Shown: piece after piece, positions 41,013 to 49,178 of the stretch | Numbering within the stretch: the stretch's first letter is position 1 | Layout: the number at the start of each line of letters is the position of its first letter | Origin: Demequina sp. NBRC 110054 | Lineage (GTDB): Bacteria; Actinomycetota; Actinomycetes; Actinomycetales; Demequinaceae | Assembly (NCBI RefSeq): GCF_002090115.1 | Contig: NZ_BBRK01000004.1 | Span: 1,054,001 to 1,118,000 of the forward strand | Direction: 5' to 3' | DNA: 64,000 bases | Program-made: the position numbers and the translations under genes | The notes under the pieces: generated by a model | What the model was told of the DNA's origin: nothing | Databases searched by the model: none | The model's input: the letters and a program-made list of their open reading frames with translations, nothing else

Positions 41013-41717
41013 ATGACTGCCCGCATCGGCGTCGTCACCTTCCCCGGCACGCTCGACGACCGCGACGCCGCACGCGCGGTGCGCCTCGCCGGCGCCGAGG
41101 CCGTGCCGCTGTGGCACGGCTCCGACAGCCTCGAGGACGTCGACGCGCTGGTGCTGCCCGGCGGCTTCTCGTACGGCGACTACCTGCGCGCCGGTGCGAT
41201 CGCGCGCTTCGCGCCGATCATGGACAAGGTCGTGGACGCGGCCAACGGCGGCATGCCGGTGCTCGGCATCTGCAACGGCTTCCAGATGCTCACCGAGTCG
41301 CACCTGCTGCCCGGCTCGATGATCAAGAACGACCACCTCCACTTCGTGTGCCGCGACCAGACTCTGCGCATCGAGAACGCGGAGACCAGCTGGACCACGG
41401 AGTACCGGGCGGGCGAGGAGATCGTCATCCCGCTCAAGAACCAGGACGGCCAGTACGTCGCCGATGAGTACACGCTCGACCAGCTCGAGGCCGAGGGCCG
41501 CGTGGCCTTCCGCTACGTCGGCTGGAACCCGAACGGCTCGCGACGCGACATCGCCGGCATCACGAACGAGCGCGGCAACGTGGTCGGTCTCATGCCGCAC
41601 CCCGAGCACGCCGTGGAGAAGGGCTTCGGGCCCGACTCCGTCGAGTCCGGCCGCGCCGGCACGGATGGCCTCGCGTTCTTCACGTCCGCCATCAAGGGCC
41701 TGCTGACGCTCGCGTAG
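41013..41717 (+). CDS. purQ: Phosphoribosylformylglycinamidine synthase, glutaminase subunit
   Basis: A 234-residue class I glutaminase that supplies ammonia to PurL for FGAM synthesis. Seen: [60 protein letters not shown] (nucleophile Cys), [12 protein letters not shown] (His and Glu of the triad). Two bases after purS, hence co-translated. purL itself is not in the window; the next gene is the ABM-ASCH fusion. Confidence 0.98.
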   Translation: MTARIGVVTFPGTLDDRDAARAVRLAGAEAVPLWHGSDSLEDVDALVLPGGFSYGDYLRAGAIARFAPIMDKVVDAANGGMPVLGICNGFQMLTESHLLPGSMIKNDHLHFVCRDQTLRIENAETSWTTEYRAGEEIVIPLKNQDGQYVADEYTLDQLEAEGRVAFRYVGWNPNGSRRDIAGITNERGNVVGLMPHPEHAVEKGFGPDSVESGRAGTDGLAFFTSAIKGLLTLA

Positions 41718-41774
41718 CGTCCGGGGCCCGCGTGCACCGACCACGGCCTGCGCGCAGCCACGAAAGAGGAAACT

Positions 41775-42569
41775 GTGATCGTCGAGTCCGTCGTCCTGCC
41801 CGTCAAGCCCGGATTCGAGGCCGGCTTCGAGCGCGCCTTCCGCGCCGCCGAGCCCCTTCTCGCGCGTCAGCGCGGCTACGTGTCGAGCGCGCTGCGCCGC
41901 GGCGTCGAGGAGGAGTCGACCTATCTGCTCACGGTCGAGTGGGAGACCGTGGACAACCACGAGGTCGGCTTCCGCGAGTCTCAGGACTACCAGGAGTGGA
42001 AGGCCCTCCTGCACCCCTTCTACGTGACTCTGCCCGAGGTCCTTCACTACGGCGAGGACCTCTCCGGCGACGCCGAGTCGTGGGAGGAGGAGCCCGCAGA
42101 GTCCGAGGACGATGCGCTCGCCTCCTTCTGGGAGCGGTGCCGCAAGAACGTTCCCTCGCTGCCCGAGGAGGCCCCCGCGGCCTGGGCCTTCGGCGGCACG
42201 CGCGCCCACGCGGCGGGCCTGCTCGAGCTCGTGCTCGCGGGCGTCAAGACCGGCACCGCGTCCTCGCTGTGGGACTTCGAGGCCGAGGGCGACCCGCTGC
42301 CCGAGGTTGGCGAGGTCAACATCATCGTCGACGGTGACGGCGTCCCGCGGGCGCTGATCCAGACCACCGACGTGCGCACCGTGAAGTTCGACGAGGTCGA
42401 CGAGGAGCACGCCGCCTCCGAGGGCGAGGGCGACCGGTCGCTCCACCACTGGCGCGTCGTGCACGCCCGCTTCTGGGACGAGTTCTCCGAGACCGGCTTC
42501 TCGCGGGACATGCCCGTGGTCTGCGAGCGGTTCGCGCTCGTCTACTCGGAGGCCGACCCGCGGCCGTAG
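41775..42569 (+). CDS. ABM-ASCH fusion protein
   Basis: A 264-residue protein of two domains. Residues 1-95 look like an antibiotic-biosynthesis-monooxygenase (ABM) ferredoxin-like fold (VESVVLPVKPGFEAGFERAF, RQRGYVSSALRRGVEEESTY, LLTVEWETVDNHEVGFRESQ). Residues about 112-258 are an ASCH domain (FWERCRKNVPSLPE, TRAHAAGLLELVLAGVKTGT, ASSLWDFEAEGDPLPEVGEV, ALIQTTDVRTVKFDEVDEEH, HHWRVVHARFWDEFSETGFS), a family that binds RNA or nucleosides. The junction is the acidic stretch WEEEPAESEDDALAS, where the dispersed motif (42107-42116) is read Asp-Asp-Ala. GTG 41775 has AAGAGGAAA upstream. It is downstream of purSQ; combined function unknown. Confidence 0.75.
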   Translation: MIVESVVLPVKPGFEAGFERAFRAAEPLLARQRGYVSSALRRGVEEESTYLLTVEWETVDNHEVGFRESQDYQEWKALLHPFYVTLPEVLHYGEDLSGDAESWEEEPAESEDDALASFWERCRKNVPSLPEEAPAAWAFGGTRAHAAGLLELVLAGVKTGTASSLWDFEAEGDPLPEVGEVNIIVDGDGVPRALIQTTDVRTVKFDEVDEEHAASEGEGDRSLHHWRVVHARFWDEFSETGFSRDMPVVCERFALVYSEADPRP

Positions 42570-42617
42570 TGGTAGCGCGCGGCTCCCGACGCGCCAGAGA
42601 CGGGTCGCGCCACAGAA

Positions 42618-42706
42618 AGTTTGAACCAATCTGGACTCCGACACCCCGCCAGCGGGCCGGATCCGGCCCAGAGTTGCGGCGTGTCGATCTGAGATTGGTT
42701 CAAACT
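42618..42706. repeat. Triple nested inverted repeat between convergent genes
   Basis: The outer arms AGTTTGAACCAATCT (42618-42632) and AGATTGGTTCAAACT (42692-42706) are perfect complements. Inside lie CGACAC (42639-42644) with GTGTCG (42681-42686), and at the centre the perfect 16-bp palindrome GGGCCGGATCCGGCCC (42654-42669). This fills the 160-bp gap and could act as a two-way terminator or a palindromic element. Confidence 0.9.
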
Positions 42707-42729
42707 GTCGGGTGCGGGTGCGGGTGGTG

Positions 42730-43758
42730 TCAGGCGCTGAGCCGGCTCCGCAGCTCCGCGAAGGCGTCGAAGGTCTTGCGGTTGAGGTCCGCGCCGAGCT
42801 GGTTCGGGATCGTGACGAGCAGAGTGTCCGCGTCCATGACGGCCTCGTCCTCGCGCAGCTCGCGCTCGAGCTTGTCGATGTCGCCCACGTAGGTCTTGCC
42901 GAACGTCGACACCGCGTTGTCGAGCTCGCCGATCTGATCGCGGTTCGCGCCCATGAGGTCGCGTTCGAGGTGCGGCCCGAAGTAGGTGCGCGTCTCGTCG
43001 TCCACGATCGGCATGATCGAGCGCGAGATCGACACCCGCGGCTCGCCCGGATGGCCGGCCTCGCGCCACGCGTCGCGGAAGACCTCGATCTGCCGGCGCT
43101 GGACCACGGGCATCGGCTCTCCCGTCGCCTCCGCGACGAGCGTCGAGGACATGAGGTGCATGCCGAGCTCGCCGACGCGTCGCGCGGACTCGTTGCCGCC
43201 AGCGCCGTACCAGATGCGGTCGCTCAGCCCGGGGGACTGCGGCTGGATCGGGAGCAGCTCGCCGGGCAGCGCGTGGGCGCGCGCTCCGGGCTGGGCGATC
43301 CCCTGGCCCGAGATCGCCTCGCGGAAGCGCGCGATCCTGTCCGCCGCATCGTCCGCGGGCGTCATGCCGACCGGCAGGGGGTAGCCGAAGGTGTCTGGCC
43401 CATCCGCGGCGGGCTCGGGTGAGCCGCGCGAGACGCCGAGCTGGAGCCGTCCGCCCGAGACGAGGTCCGCGGTCGCGGCCGCCTCGGCCATGTACAGCGG
43501 GTTCTCGTAGCGCATGTTGATCACGCCCGTGCCGAGCTCGACGCGCGACGTGCGCGCGCCCATCGCGGCGAGCAGGGGGAACGGGGAGGAGGTGTTCTGC
43601 TCGAAGTGGTGGATGCGCAGCCAGGCGCCGTCCATCCCAGCGTCCTCGGCGGCCTCGGCCAGGCGGATCGTGTCGTCGACCACGTCCTTCGCCGTCCGGA
43701 CGCGGGAGCCGGGCGCGGCCGACCACCATCCGAACGACAAGAATCCGATCCTCAACAT
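42730..43758 (-). CDS. LLM-class flavin-dependent oxidoreductase
   Basis: A 342-residue luciferase-like monooxygenase with an F420- or FMN-dependent TIM barrel. Seen: RIGFLSFGWWSAA, DGAWLRIHHFEQNTSSPFPL, LLAAMGARTSRVELGTGVIN, MRYENPLYMAEAAATADLVS, GGRLQLGVSRGSPEPA, RIWYGAGGNESARRVGELGM, YVGDIDKLERELRED and a helical end. Substrate unknown; the SRGSPEPA and HHFEQ features fit the MsnO8/YhbW-like subgroup. ATG 43758 has GGAGG upstream. A dispersed-motif copy (43344-43354) is read Asp-Asp-Ala in PADDAADRI. Convergent with the ABM-ASCH gene. Confidence 0.9.
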   Translation of the reverse strand: MLRIGFLSFGWWSAAPGSRVRTAKDVVDDTIRLAEAAEDAGMDGAWLRIHHFEQNTSSPFPLLAAMGARTSRVELGTGVINMRYENPLYMAEAAATADLVSGGRLQLGVSRGSPEPAADGPDTFGYPLPVGMTPADDAADRIARFREAISGQGIAQPGARAHALPGELLPIQPQSPGLSDRIWYGAGGNESARRVGELGMHLMSSTLVAEATGEPMPVVQRRQIEVFRDAWREAGHPGEPRVSISRSIMPIVDDETRTYFGPHLERDLMGANRDQIGELDNAVSTFGKTYVGDIDKLERELREDEAVMDADTLLVTIPNQLGADLNRKTFDAFAELRSRLSA

Positions 43759-43879
43759 CGTTCCTCCGCTGTGCATTTCAAGGGGTGGCCCTCGCTCTCA
43801 ACACTAGGCCGCACCGCGCCATTCCGGCACTCGCTGGCGCCCGCACGGCTAGCCGGCCCTCCAGCGATAGATTGGCGTC

Positions 43880-44857
43880 ATGATCACGATCCGCGAGGTG
43901 GCGGCCGACGAGCCGCAAGCCCTCGCCCTGTGGCACGACCAGCAGCACGAGCTGATGGAGCGATACGACGACCCGGACCTGGTGATCGAGACCGAGTTCC
44001 CGACCTTCGTCCGCTCGCTCGTGGGCTACGCGGACGGCGAGGCGGTGGCCACGGTGCTGCTGCGCTGGTCGCCGTATCACGAGGCCGGCGCGATCGAGCT
44101 CAAGCGCCTCTACGTCCGCCCCGACCACCGCGGCAGGGGCCACTCGCGCGCGCTCATGGGCGTCGCCGAGTCGGTCGCGCGGCGCGCTGGCGCGACCCGG
44201 ATCGTCCTCGAGAGCGGCGATCAGCAGCCGGAGGCCCTGCAGCTCTACGAGCGGGTCGGCTACGAGCGCATCACCAACTACGGGACGTGGAAGGACGACG
44301 AGGGTACGCTCTGCTACGGCCGGGTGCTGCCGACGCGGCTCCTGGTCGTGAACGGATCGATCGGCGCAGGCAAGACCGCGGTCGCCGCGGGCGTGCTGGA
44401 TGCCCTCAGGGAGCGCGGTGCCCGCGCGGCGTTCATCGACGCCGACTCGCTGTGCCAGGCCGTGCCCGCCGGCGAGGACGATCCGTATCACCAGGAGCTC
44501 ATGTTCGCCGCGATCGCCAAGATCGCGCCCGTGTACCGGCACCGCGGCTACGGCTGCATCGTCGTCCCCCGCGTGGTCGAGGACGCCGACGACCGGGCCC
44601 GCTGGGCGCGTGCCTTCGCAGCCGACGTCGGCGCCCCGGAGGTGACGGTCGCGCGCGTCACGGCGCCGCTCGAGGTGCGTAGGAGCCGGATCGATATGCG
44701 AGAACCCGAGGGGTACTGGCGCGACTGGGCGCACGCCAGGACGATCGAGCTGGACGAGGTCCTCGAGGACCTGGACCTGGACGATGTGGTGGTCGAGAAC
44801 GTCGGCCGCACCGCCAAGGAGACGGCGGAGGAGCTGCTGGCCGAGATCGGCTGGTAG
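43880..44857 (+). CDS. GNAT acetyltransferase fused to a P-loop kinase-like domain
   Basis: A 325-residue fusion. Residues 1-150: GNAT N-acetyltransferase (LKRLYVRPDHRGRGHSRALM with the acetyl-CoA loop RGRGHS, ATRIVLESGDQQPEALQLYE, RVGYERITNYG). Residues about 152-325: P-loop NTPase (RLLVVNGSIGAGKTAVAAGV as Walker A, AAFIDADSLCQAVP, IVVPRVVEDADDRARWARAF, RRSRIDMREPEGYWRDW), similar to small nucleotide/shikimate-type kinases. ATG 43880 follows TAGATT (43868-43873) by six bases, so it is likely leaderless. The joint substrate is unknown; the two domains may act on the same small molecule. Confidence 0.8.
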   Translation: MITIREVAADEPQALALWHDQQHELMERYDDPDLVIETEFPTFVRSLVGYADGEAVATVLLRWSPYHEAGAIELKRLYVRPDHRGRGHSRALMGVAESVARRAGATRIVLESGDQQPEALQLYERVGYERITNYGTWKDDEGTLCYGRVLPTRLLVVNGSIGAGKTAVAAGVLDALRERGARAAFIDADSLCQAVPAGEDDPYHQELMFAAIAKIAPVYRHRGYGCIVVPRVVEDADDRARWARAFAADVGAPEVTVARVTAPLEVRRSRIDMREPEGYWRDWAHARTIELDEVLEDLDLDDVVVENVGRTAKETAEELLAEIGW

Positions 44858-44897
44858 CGCTCGGGGCTCGGTCAGGTGGCGGCGACGATGCCGGGGC

Positions 44898-47276
44898 TCA
44901 CGCGACCGTGACACCGGACAGCAGCGCCCACCGCCAGTCCGACTCGTGCGCGCGGATCCACGCCGCGTCGCGACGCCACACGTCGCCGACGCCGCGCGCC
45001 CACAGCTCGTTCCACGGCGCGGTTCCGGTGCGGGCCATCGCCTCGAGGTAGTCGTACATCCTGGCGGAGCGCTGGGCGAGCAGCGGCACGAGCCTCTCCC
45101 GGTCCGCCTCGGACAGGCCGTAGCCATCGGCGATGCCGCGCAGGCGCGCGGTGCTCCCGCGCAGATCCGAGTCCGCGCTGTATAGCGGGGCGAATGCGTG
45201 CGCGACGTGCGCGAGGTCCCACAGGCGCGTGCCGGGGGCGGCCGCGTCCCAGTCGATCGCCGCGAGCGTCCCGTCCTCGCGCAGGACGATGTTGGACGGC
45301 GCGAGGTCCTGATGCACCACGAGGTCGCCGCCAGGAGACGGGATCCCAGCGAACCACTGTGCGTCGGTGGGAGGGACGAAGTGCTCGAGGGCGTCGTGCA
45401 TCTCCCGCACGAAACGGCCCAGGCGCTGCGGATCGAGCGCCTCAGCGGGCGCGCGCGGGTTGTCGAGCCTGGTGCCGGGCACGAACTCGACCAGGTGCCG
45501 ACCCTGGTCGTCCCAGCCGAAGGACCTCGGCGCGCCATGGAAGCCGACGCTCTCGAGGTGGGTCAGCAGGGCGTGCAGCGCACCCGAGTAGGGATCCGGG
45601 GCGTCGGAGTCGATGCTCGACCGGCTGATGGTCTCGGCCGGGTTCGGGACGGCCGGGGTCGCTGCCGACGGCGCCGCCTGCGGGGTCGGCGCGGTGGGAG
45701 GGCCGAGCAGTGCCGCGGGGGCGGTGAGGACGATGCGCTCGCCGGGTCGAGGCGCGATGACGACGGTGCGGCGGCGGCGCGGCAGGAACGACTGCGCGGC
45801 GGCGAGGCCGGGGCGGCGCCGCGGGAGCAGGGGTGCGGGGGCCGGCTTCGGAGGAGTCGGGCGGGCCTGCGGGGGCGAGGGCGCGTCCGCAGGTGCCGGC
45901 CTTGGCGTGAGAGTCGGGGGCTCCGGAGCCGTGGGCTTGGGCGCCTGAGCCGCCGGCGAGGACGGCACCGCTGCGGCCGATGCGGTCGGTGCGGGCGCGG
46001 GCGCGGGCGCGGGCGCTGCGGGCGTCGCCGATGCAGCCGCGGGGGAGACCGGCGGCACCGGTCCGGCCGCAGGGGAAGCCGGCGGTACCGGTGCAGCTGC
46101 AGTGGATGCAGTGGTTGCAGGCGGTGCAGGGGGCTCGGGTGAGGCCTGCGCGGCGGGCTCGGGGGCGACCCGCGGGCGCTTTCCGTGCGATCCGTCGACA
46201 TAGGCGGCCGCCGCGTCGGTGCGCGCGATCGCCCGCCGGGGCTCGGGCTGCCCGTACGGCGTGGGAAGCGGTCCCCGCGGGGGCGCTCCCGCGGGGGTGC
46301 TCGCCTCGGAGTCGGGTCGCCAGGCCCAGCCGGGGGGCCACGTCGGCTCGACGATCCGCTGTGTCGGCTTCGGCGAGCGGTCTCCCGTGACGCGGGCCAC
46401 GGCCCACTCGAGGCCCTCGATGCTGTCGGCGAGGCGAGCCGCCGCGTCGTCGTGGCCGACGGCGTGAACGACGATCCTGCCGTTCCAGCCCGAGTCGACG
46501 AGCACGTGCGAGACCCATCGGTCCCGGCTTCCGGCGCCGAAGGGCAGCACGAGCCGGCCCGACAGCTCGGCACCCGCATCGACGCCCGAGACGACGATCG
46601 CCACGAGCGCCTCGCCGAGCAGCTCGATCACCGCATCGAGGTCCGCCGCGTGGTGCTGCGCGTGATGCAGCTGCAGGCCGATGCCGACGTTCTTGAGGCC
46701 ACGTCGCGCGAGGGCCTCGACGATGTCGTGCATGGTGTGCGGCTCGCCCGCCCAGCCGCCGTGGTTCGTGAGGATCACGCACAGGCCGTGCGAGTGCGCG
46801 AGGCGCGCGAGCGACGTGAGGTGGTCGGCGGCGCGCTCGACCTCGACCTCGTGCCCGCGCTCGGACAGCGGAGCAGGCGCGCCGGGCGCCTCGAATGCGA
46901 TCGGCACCCACAGGTCGGGGAACAGTCCTCGTCGCGTGACGATGTCCATGAGGCCGCGCAGCCCCGCAGGGACGATGCCGAAGCGCCCCGCGTAGCCGGG
47001 CTCACCCAGGTCGGGGAGCGGGTGAGGGGCCCAGATGCCGTCTAGGGTGACGCCCTCCCTGCGCAGCGCATCGAGCGTCGCGATGCGCGAGCCCAGGTCC
47101 TGGTCGAAGTTGTCCCAGATGACCCGCGTCAGTCCGAGGGTGCGGAGCATCTCCGCGTGCGACGCCGCGTCCCTGTCGATCGCGTCGAACCGCAGATGGG
47201 TCGCCGACAGCTGGTCGCGGGCGGCCCATTCGGGGGCGCCGCGGCCAGGCCGCGGCACGCGCGAGGGAAGCGTCAT
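44898..47276 (-). CDS. TIM-barrel / aminoglycoside-phosphotransferase-like fusion
   Basis: A 792-residue protein of three parts. About 25-290: a xylose-isomerase-like TIM barrel (LGLTRVIWDNFDQDLGSRIA, GLCVILTNHGGWAGEPHTMH, GLKNVGIGLQLHHAQHHAAD, LGEALVAIVVSGVDAGAELS), with His/Glu/Asp residues at expected metal positions. About 330-575: a long Pro/Ala linker with some basic patches (LLPRRRPGLAAAQSFLPRRR). About 590-770: an APH/choline-kinase fold with VVHQDLAPSNIVLREDGTLA (catalytic HxDxxxxN) and AIDWDAAAPGTRLWDLAHVA (metal Asp). The combination is not one I know. The TIM barrel could be an epimerase or aldolase and the kinase a small-molecule phosphotransferase. ATG 47276 has AAGGAGA-like sequence upstream. 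Confidence 0.75.
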   Translation of the reverse strand: MTLPSRVPRPGRGAPEWAARDQLSATHLRFDAIDRDAASHAEMLRTLGLTRVIWDNFDQDLGSRIATLDALRREGVTLDGIWAPHPLPDLGEPGYAGRFGIVPAGLRGLMDIVTRRGLFPDLWVPIAFEAPGAPAPLSERGHEVEVERAADHLTSLARLAHSHGLCVILTNHGGWAGEPHTMHDIVEALARRGLKNVGIGLQLHHAQHHAADLDAVIELLGEALVAIVVSGVDAGAELSGRLVLPFGAGSRDRWVSHVLVDSGWNGRIVVHAVGHDDAAARLADSIEGLEWAVARVTGDRSPKPTQRIVEPTWPPGWAWRPDSEASTPAGAPPRGPLPTPYGQPEPRRAIARTDAAAAYVDGSHGKRPRVAPEPAAQASPEPPAPPATTASTAAAPVPPASPAAGPVPPVSPAAASATPAAPAPAPAPAPTASAAAVPSSPAAQAPKPTAPEPPTLTPRPAPADAPSPPQARPTPPKPAPAPLLPRRRPGLAAAQSFLPRRRRTVVIAPRPGERIVLTAPAALLGPPTAPTPQAAPSAATPAVPNPAETISRSSIDSDAPDPYSGALHALLTHLESVGFHGAPRSFGWDDQGRHLVEFVPGTRLDNPRAPAEALDPQRLGRFVREMHDALEHFVPPTDAQWFAGIPSPGGDLVVHQDLAPSNIVLREDGTLAAIDWDAAAPGTRLWDLAHVAHAFAPLYSADSDLRGSTARLRGIADGYGLSEADRERLVPLLAQRSARMYDYLEAMARTGTAPWNELWARGVGDVWRRDAAWIRAHESDWRWALLSGVTVA

Positions 47277-47314
47277 CGCCCTCTCTCCTTCTCGGGTTCA
47301 GGAAAGATATCGGC

Positions 47315-48013
47315 TTACGAGAGGCAGAACTCCAGTGCCGCGGCGGCATGAATTTCGAGAGAGTCGAAGTAAGGGATGTCGACGTCGTCCGCGGTGAGCA
47401 CCATCGGGATCTCCGTGCAGCCCGCGATCACGCCCTGAGCGCCGCGCTCCACCAGGCGCGCCGTGGCGTCCCTCACGAGGGCACGGCCCTCGTCCTCCAC
47501 GATGCCGTGGGTCAGCTTGCTGTAGACCAGCTGGTGGACCTGCTCGAGCGCGGGCTCCTCCGGCACGAGCACGGTGACGCCGTTCGCGGCCATGCGCTCG
47601 CGATAGAACGGCATCCGCATCGTGAAGCCGGTGCCGAGCAGCGCGACGGTGTCGAGGCCCTGCGCCTTGATGGCCTTGGCGGTCTCGTCGATCATGTGGA
47701 TCACGGGCACGTCCACCGCGGCCTGCACCGAGGAGGCGGCGACGTGCATCGTGTTCGCGCAGATGATGATCGCCTCGGCACCGCCGTCGACGAGCCAGCG
47801 CGCGTCCTGCGCGAAGGTGCGCGCAAGGCCGACCCAGTCGCCCGCGTGCTGGGACTGGCCTACGTCGCCGAAGTCGTAGTGCCGGATCACGAGGTCGGCG
47901 GTGCGGTCGGGGATCGCCGCCGCGACTCCCTCGTGGAGCAGCCGCTCGTAGACAAGCGTGCTGTGCCAGGTGATTCCCCCGAGCAGGCCGATTCTCCGCG
48001 GTGACGTGCGCAT
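47315..48013 (-). CDS. Aspartate/glutamate racemase family protein
   Basis: A 232-residue two-domain racemase. N-terminal RRIGLLGGITWHSTLVYERL is the family opening; the two catalytic cysteines are in AIIICANTMHVAA and GVIAGCTEIPMVL; between them come VPVIHMIDETAKAIKAQG, TVALLGTGFTMRM and TVLVPEEPALEQVHQLVYSK. The substrate (L-Asp, L-Glu or another amino acid) cannot be told. I chose ATG 48013; a GTG eight codons upstream gives a longer form. It is 38 bp upstream of the TIM-barrel fusion gene on the same strand, so the two may be one transcript. Confidence 0.92.
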   Translation of the reverse strand: MRTSPRRIGLLGGITWHSTLVYERLLHEGVAAAIPDRTADLVIRHYDFGDVGQSQHAGDWVGLARTFAQDARWLVDGGAEAIIICANTMHVAASSVQAAVDVPVIHMIDETAKAIKAQGLDTVALLGTGFTMRMPFYRERMAANGVTVLVPEEPALEQVHQLVYSKLTHGIVEDEGRALVRDATARLVERGAQGVIAGCTEIPMVLTADDVDIPYFDSLEIHAAAALEFCLS

Positions 48014-48147
48014 GACCACGACCCTAGACCCCCGCACGCCTTCTGGGCGAGAAGTACTTTTGCGCAGCCGGGAATGTCCTGGCGACGAGGTGCCCTGGTA
48101 GGTCTGCGTGTGGAGGTGCGCGCTCCGCTCTCCGCGGACGCCCCTAG

Positions 48148-48167
48148 ACCTTCCAGTATGCTGGAAG
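48148..48167. promoter_or_regulatory. MerR-type operator over its own promoter
   Basis: CTTCCAG-TATG-CTGGAAG (48150-48167) inside ACCTTCCAG..., overlapping the -10 box TATGCT (48157-48162). The ATG starts at 48169, six bases after the -10, so the transcript is probably leaderless and the regulator represses itself. Confidence 0.75.
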
Positions 48168-48168
48168 C

Positions 48169-48651
48169 ATGCGCATCGGAGATCTCGCGACCCGGGCGGG
48201 GGTGACCGCCAAGACCATCCGCTACTACGAGTCGATCGGCCTCATGGAGGACGTGCCGCGCGGCGCCAACGGCTACCGCGACTACGGCGACGACGCCCTC
48301 GATCAGCTGCGGTTCATCCGCGACGCCCAGGCTGCGGGCCTGTCTCTTGCAGAGGCTGGCGAGATCCTCGCGATGAAGCGCGCGGGAGAGTCGACGTGCC
48401 GTCACACGGGTGAGCTCCTCGAGCGCCGGCTCGAGGACATCGACCGCCAGATCGAGAGCCTGCTCGCCGCGAAGGCCGAGCTGCTCGCGATGCAGGCGCG
48501 CGCCGAGAACCTCGATCCCGGCGCGTGCAACGACCCCGCGCGGTGCCAGGTGATCGAGGCCGGCCGCGCCGGGGTGCACGGCCACGCGCACGGAGCCTCG
48601 CGCGGCCCCTCGATGCTCGGGGCCACCATCCCCGTGAGGTCCGGCGCATGA
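48169..48651 (+). CDS. MerR-family copper-responsive regulator (CueR-like)
   Basis: A 160-residue regulator. The N-terminal MerR winged helix is MRIGDLATRAGVTAKTIRYY then ESIGLMEDVPRGANGYRDYG; a long dimer helix follows (DIDRQIESLLAAKAELLAMQ). Cys in STCRHTGEL and two more Cys in DPGACNDPARCQVI form the likely metal-binding loop, with C-x5-C spacing rather than the C-x7-C of E. coli CueR. A His-rich tail (GVHGHAHG) follows. It adjoins three copper genes and an operator of the same sequence lies in front of copZ, so copper is the probable inducer. The stop overlaps the next gene's ATG. Confidence 0.9.
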   Translation: MRIGDLATRAGVTAKTIRYYESIGLMEDVPRGANGYRDYGDDALDQLRFIRDAQAAGLSLAEAGEILAMKRAGESTCRHTGELLERRLEDIDRQIESLLAAKAELLAMQARAENLDPGACNDPARCQVIEAGRAGVHGHAHGASRGPSMLGATIPVRSGA

Positions 48652-49019
48652 GATTCCGATTGCCCTCGCCGCGGCGTCGCGTTCCCGCCGCGCTCACCTC
48701 GGGGGGCGACGCCGCGCCGACCGCCCCGATCTCCGTCGCCGACACCGCACCTGTGGACGGCGAGCCTGGCGGCGGTGCTCCCGCATCGTCCGGGGGTGAG
48801 GACGTCGAGCTGCGCATCGCCGGCATGACCTGCGCGGGCTGCGCGACGACGATCCGCGACGGCCTGCTCCAGCTGCCCGGCGTCGCGTCCGCCGGGGTCA
48901 GCCCGGTCACCCACCGCGCGGCGCTCCGCCCCGACGGCACGGTGCCGGCCGAGGATCTCGAGATGCTCGCCGAGGCCGCGATCACGGGTCTCGGCTACCG
49001 CGTCGTCGACGAGCGCTGA
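48648..49019 (+). CDS. HMA-domain copper-binding protein
   Basis: A 123-residue protein. The C-terminal 70 residues are a heavy-metal-associated domain: VELRIAGMTCAGCATTIRDG (CxxC metal site), LLQLPGVASAGVSPVTHRAA, AITGLGYRVVDER. The N-terminal about 50 residues are low complexity with a basic start (RFRLPSPRRRVPAA), including APASSGGED encoded by a dispersed-motif copy (48781-48798). Its ATG overlaps the MerR stop (ATGA), so it is co-translated with the regulator. It probably passes Cu(I) to CopA or the regulator. Confidence 0.85.
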   Translation: MRFRLPSPRRRVPAALTSGGDAAPTAPISVADTAPVDGEPGGGAPASSGGEDVELRIAGMTCAGCATTIRDGLLQLPGVASAGVSPVTHRAALRPDGTVPAEDLEMLAEAAITGLGYRVVDER

Positions 49020-49096
49020 GATTCGCGGGCGACCTGCGGTCCTGCCGGAGTCCGCGTCTGGCGTCCCGCATGGCCTCCATTCCTGGGTCCCACCGC

Positions 49097-49128
49097 TTGA
49101 CCTTCCCCTCCACTGGAAGGTCTAACCT
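49097..49128 (+). promoter_or_regulatory. copZ promoter with MerR/CueR operator
   Basis: -35 TTGACC (49097-49102) and -10 TAACCT (49123-49128) are 20 bases apart, the overlong spacer of MerR-activated promoters. Between them lies the dyad ACCTTCC (49100-49106) / GGAAGGT (49115-49121), matching the CueR consensus. Confidence 0.88.
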
Positions 49129-49178
49129 CGAGATCATCCGGTGTCCTCGAAGGGACGCCCCGACCCGAAGGAGCTCCC

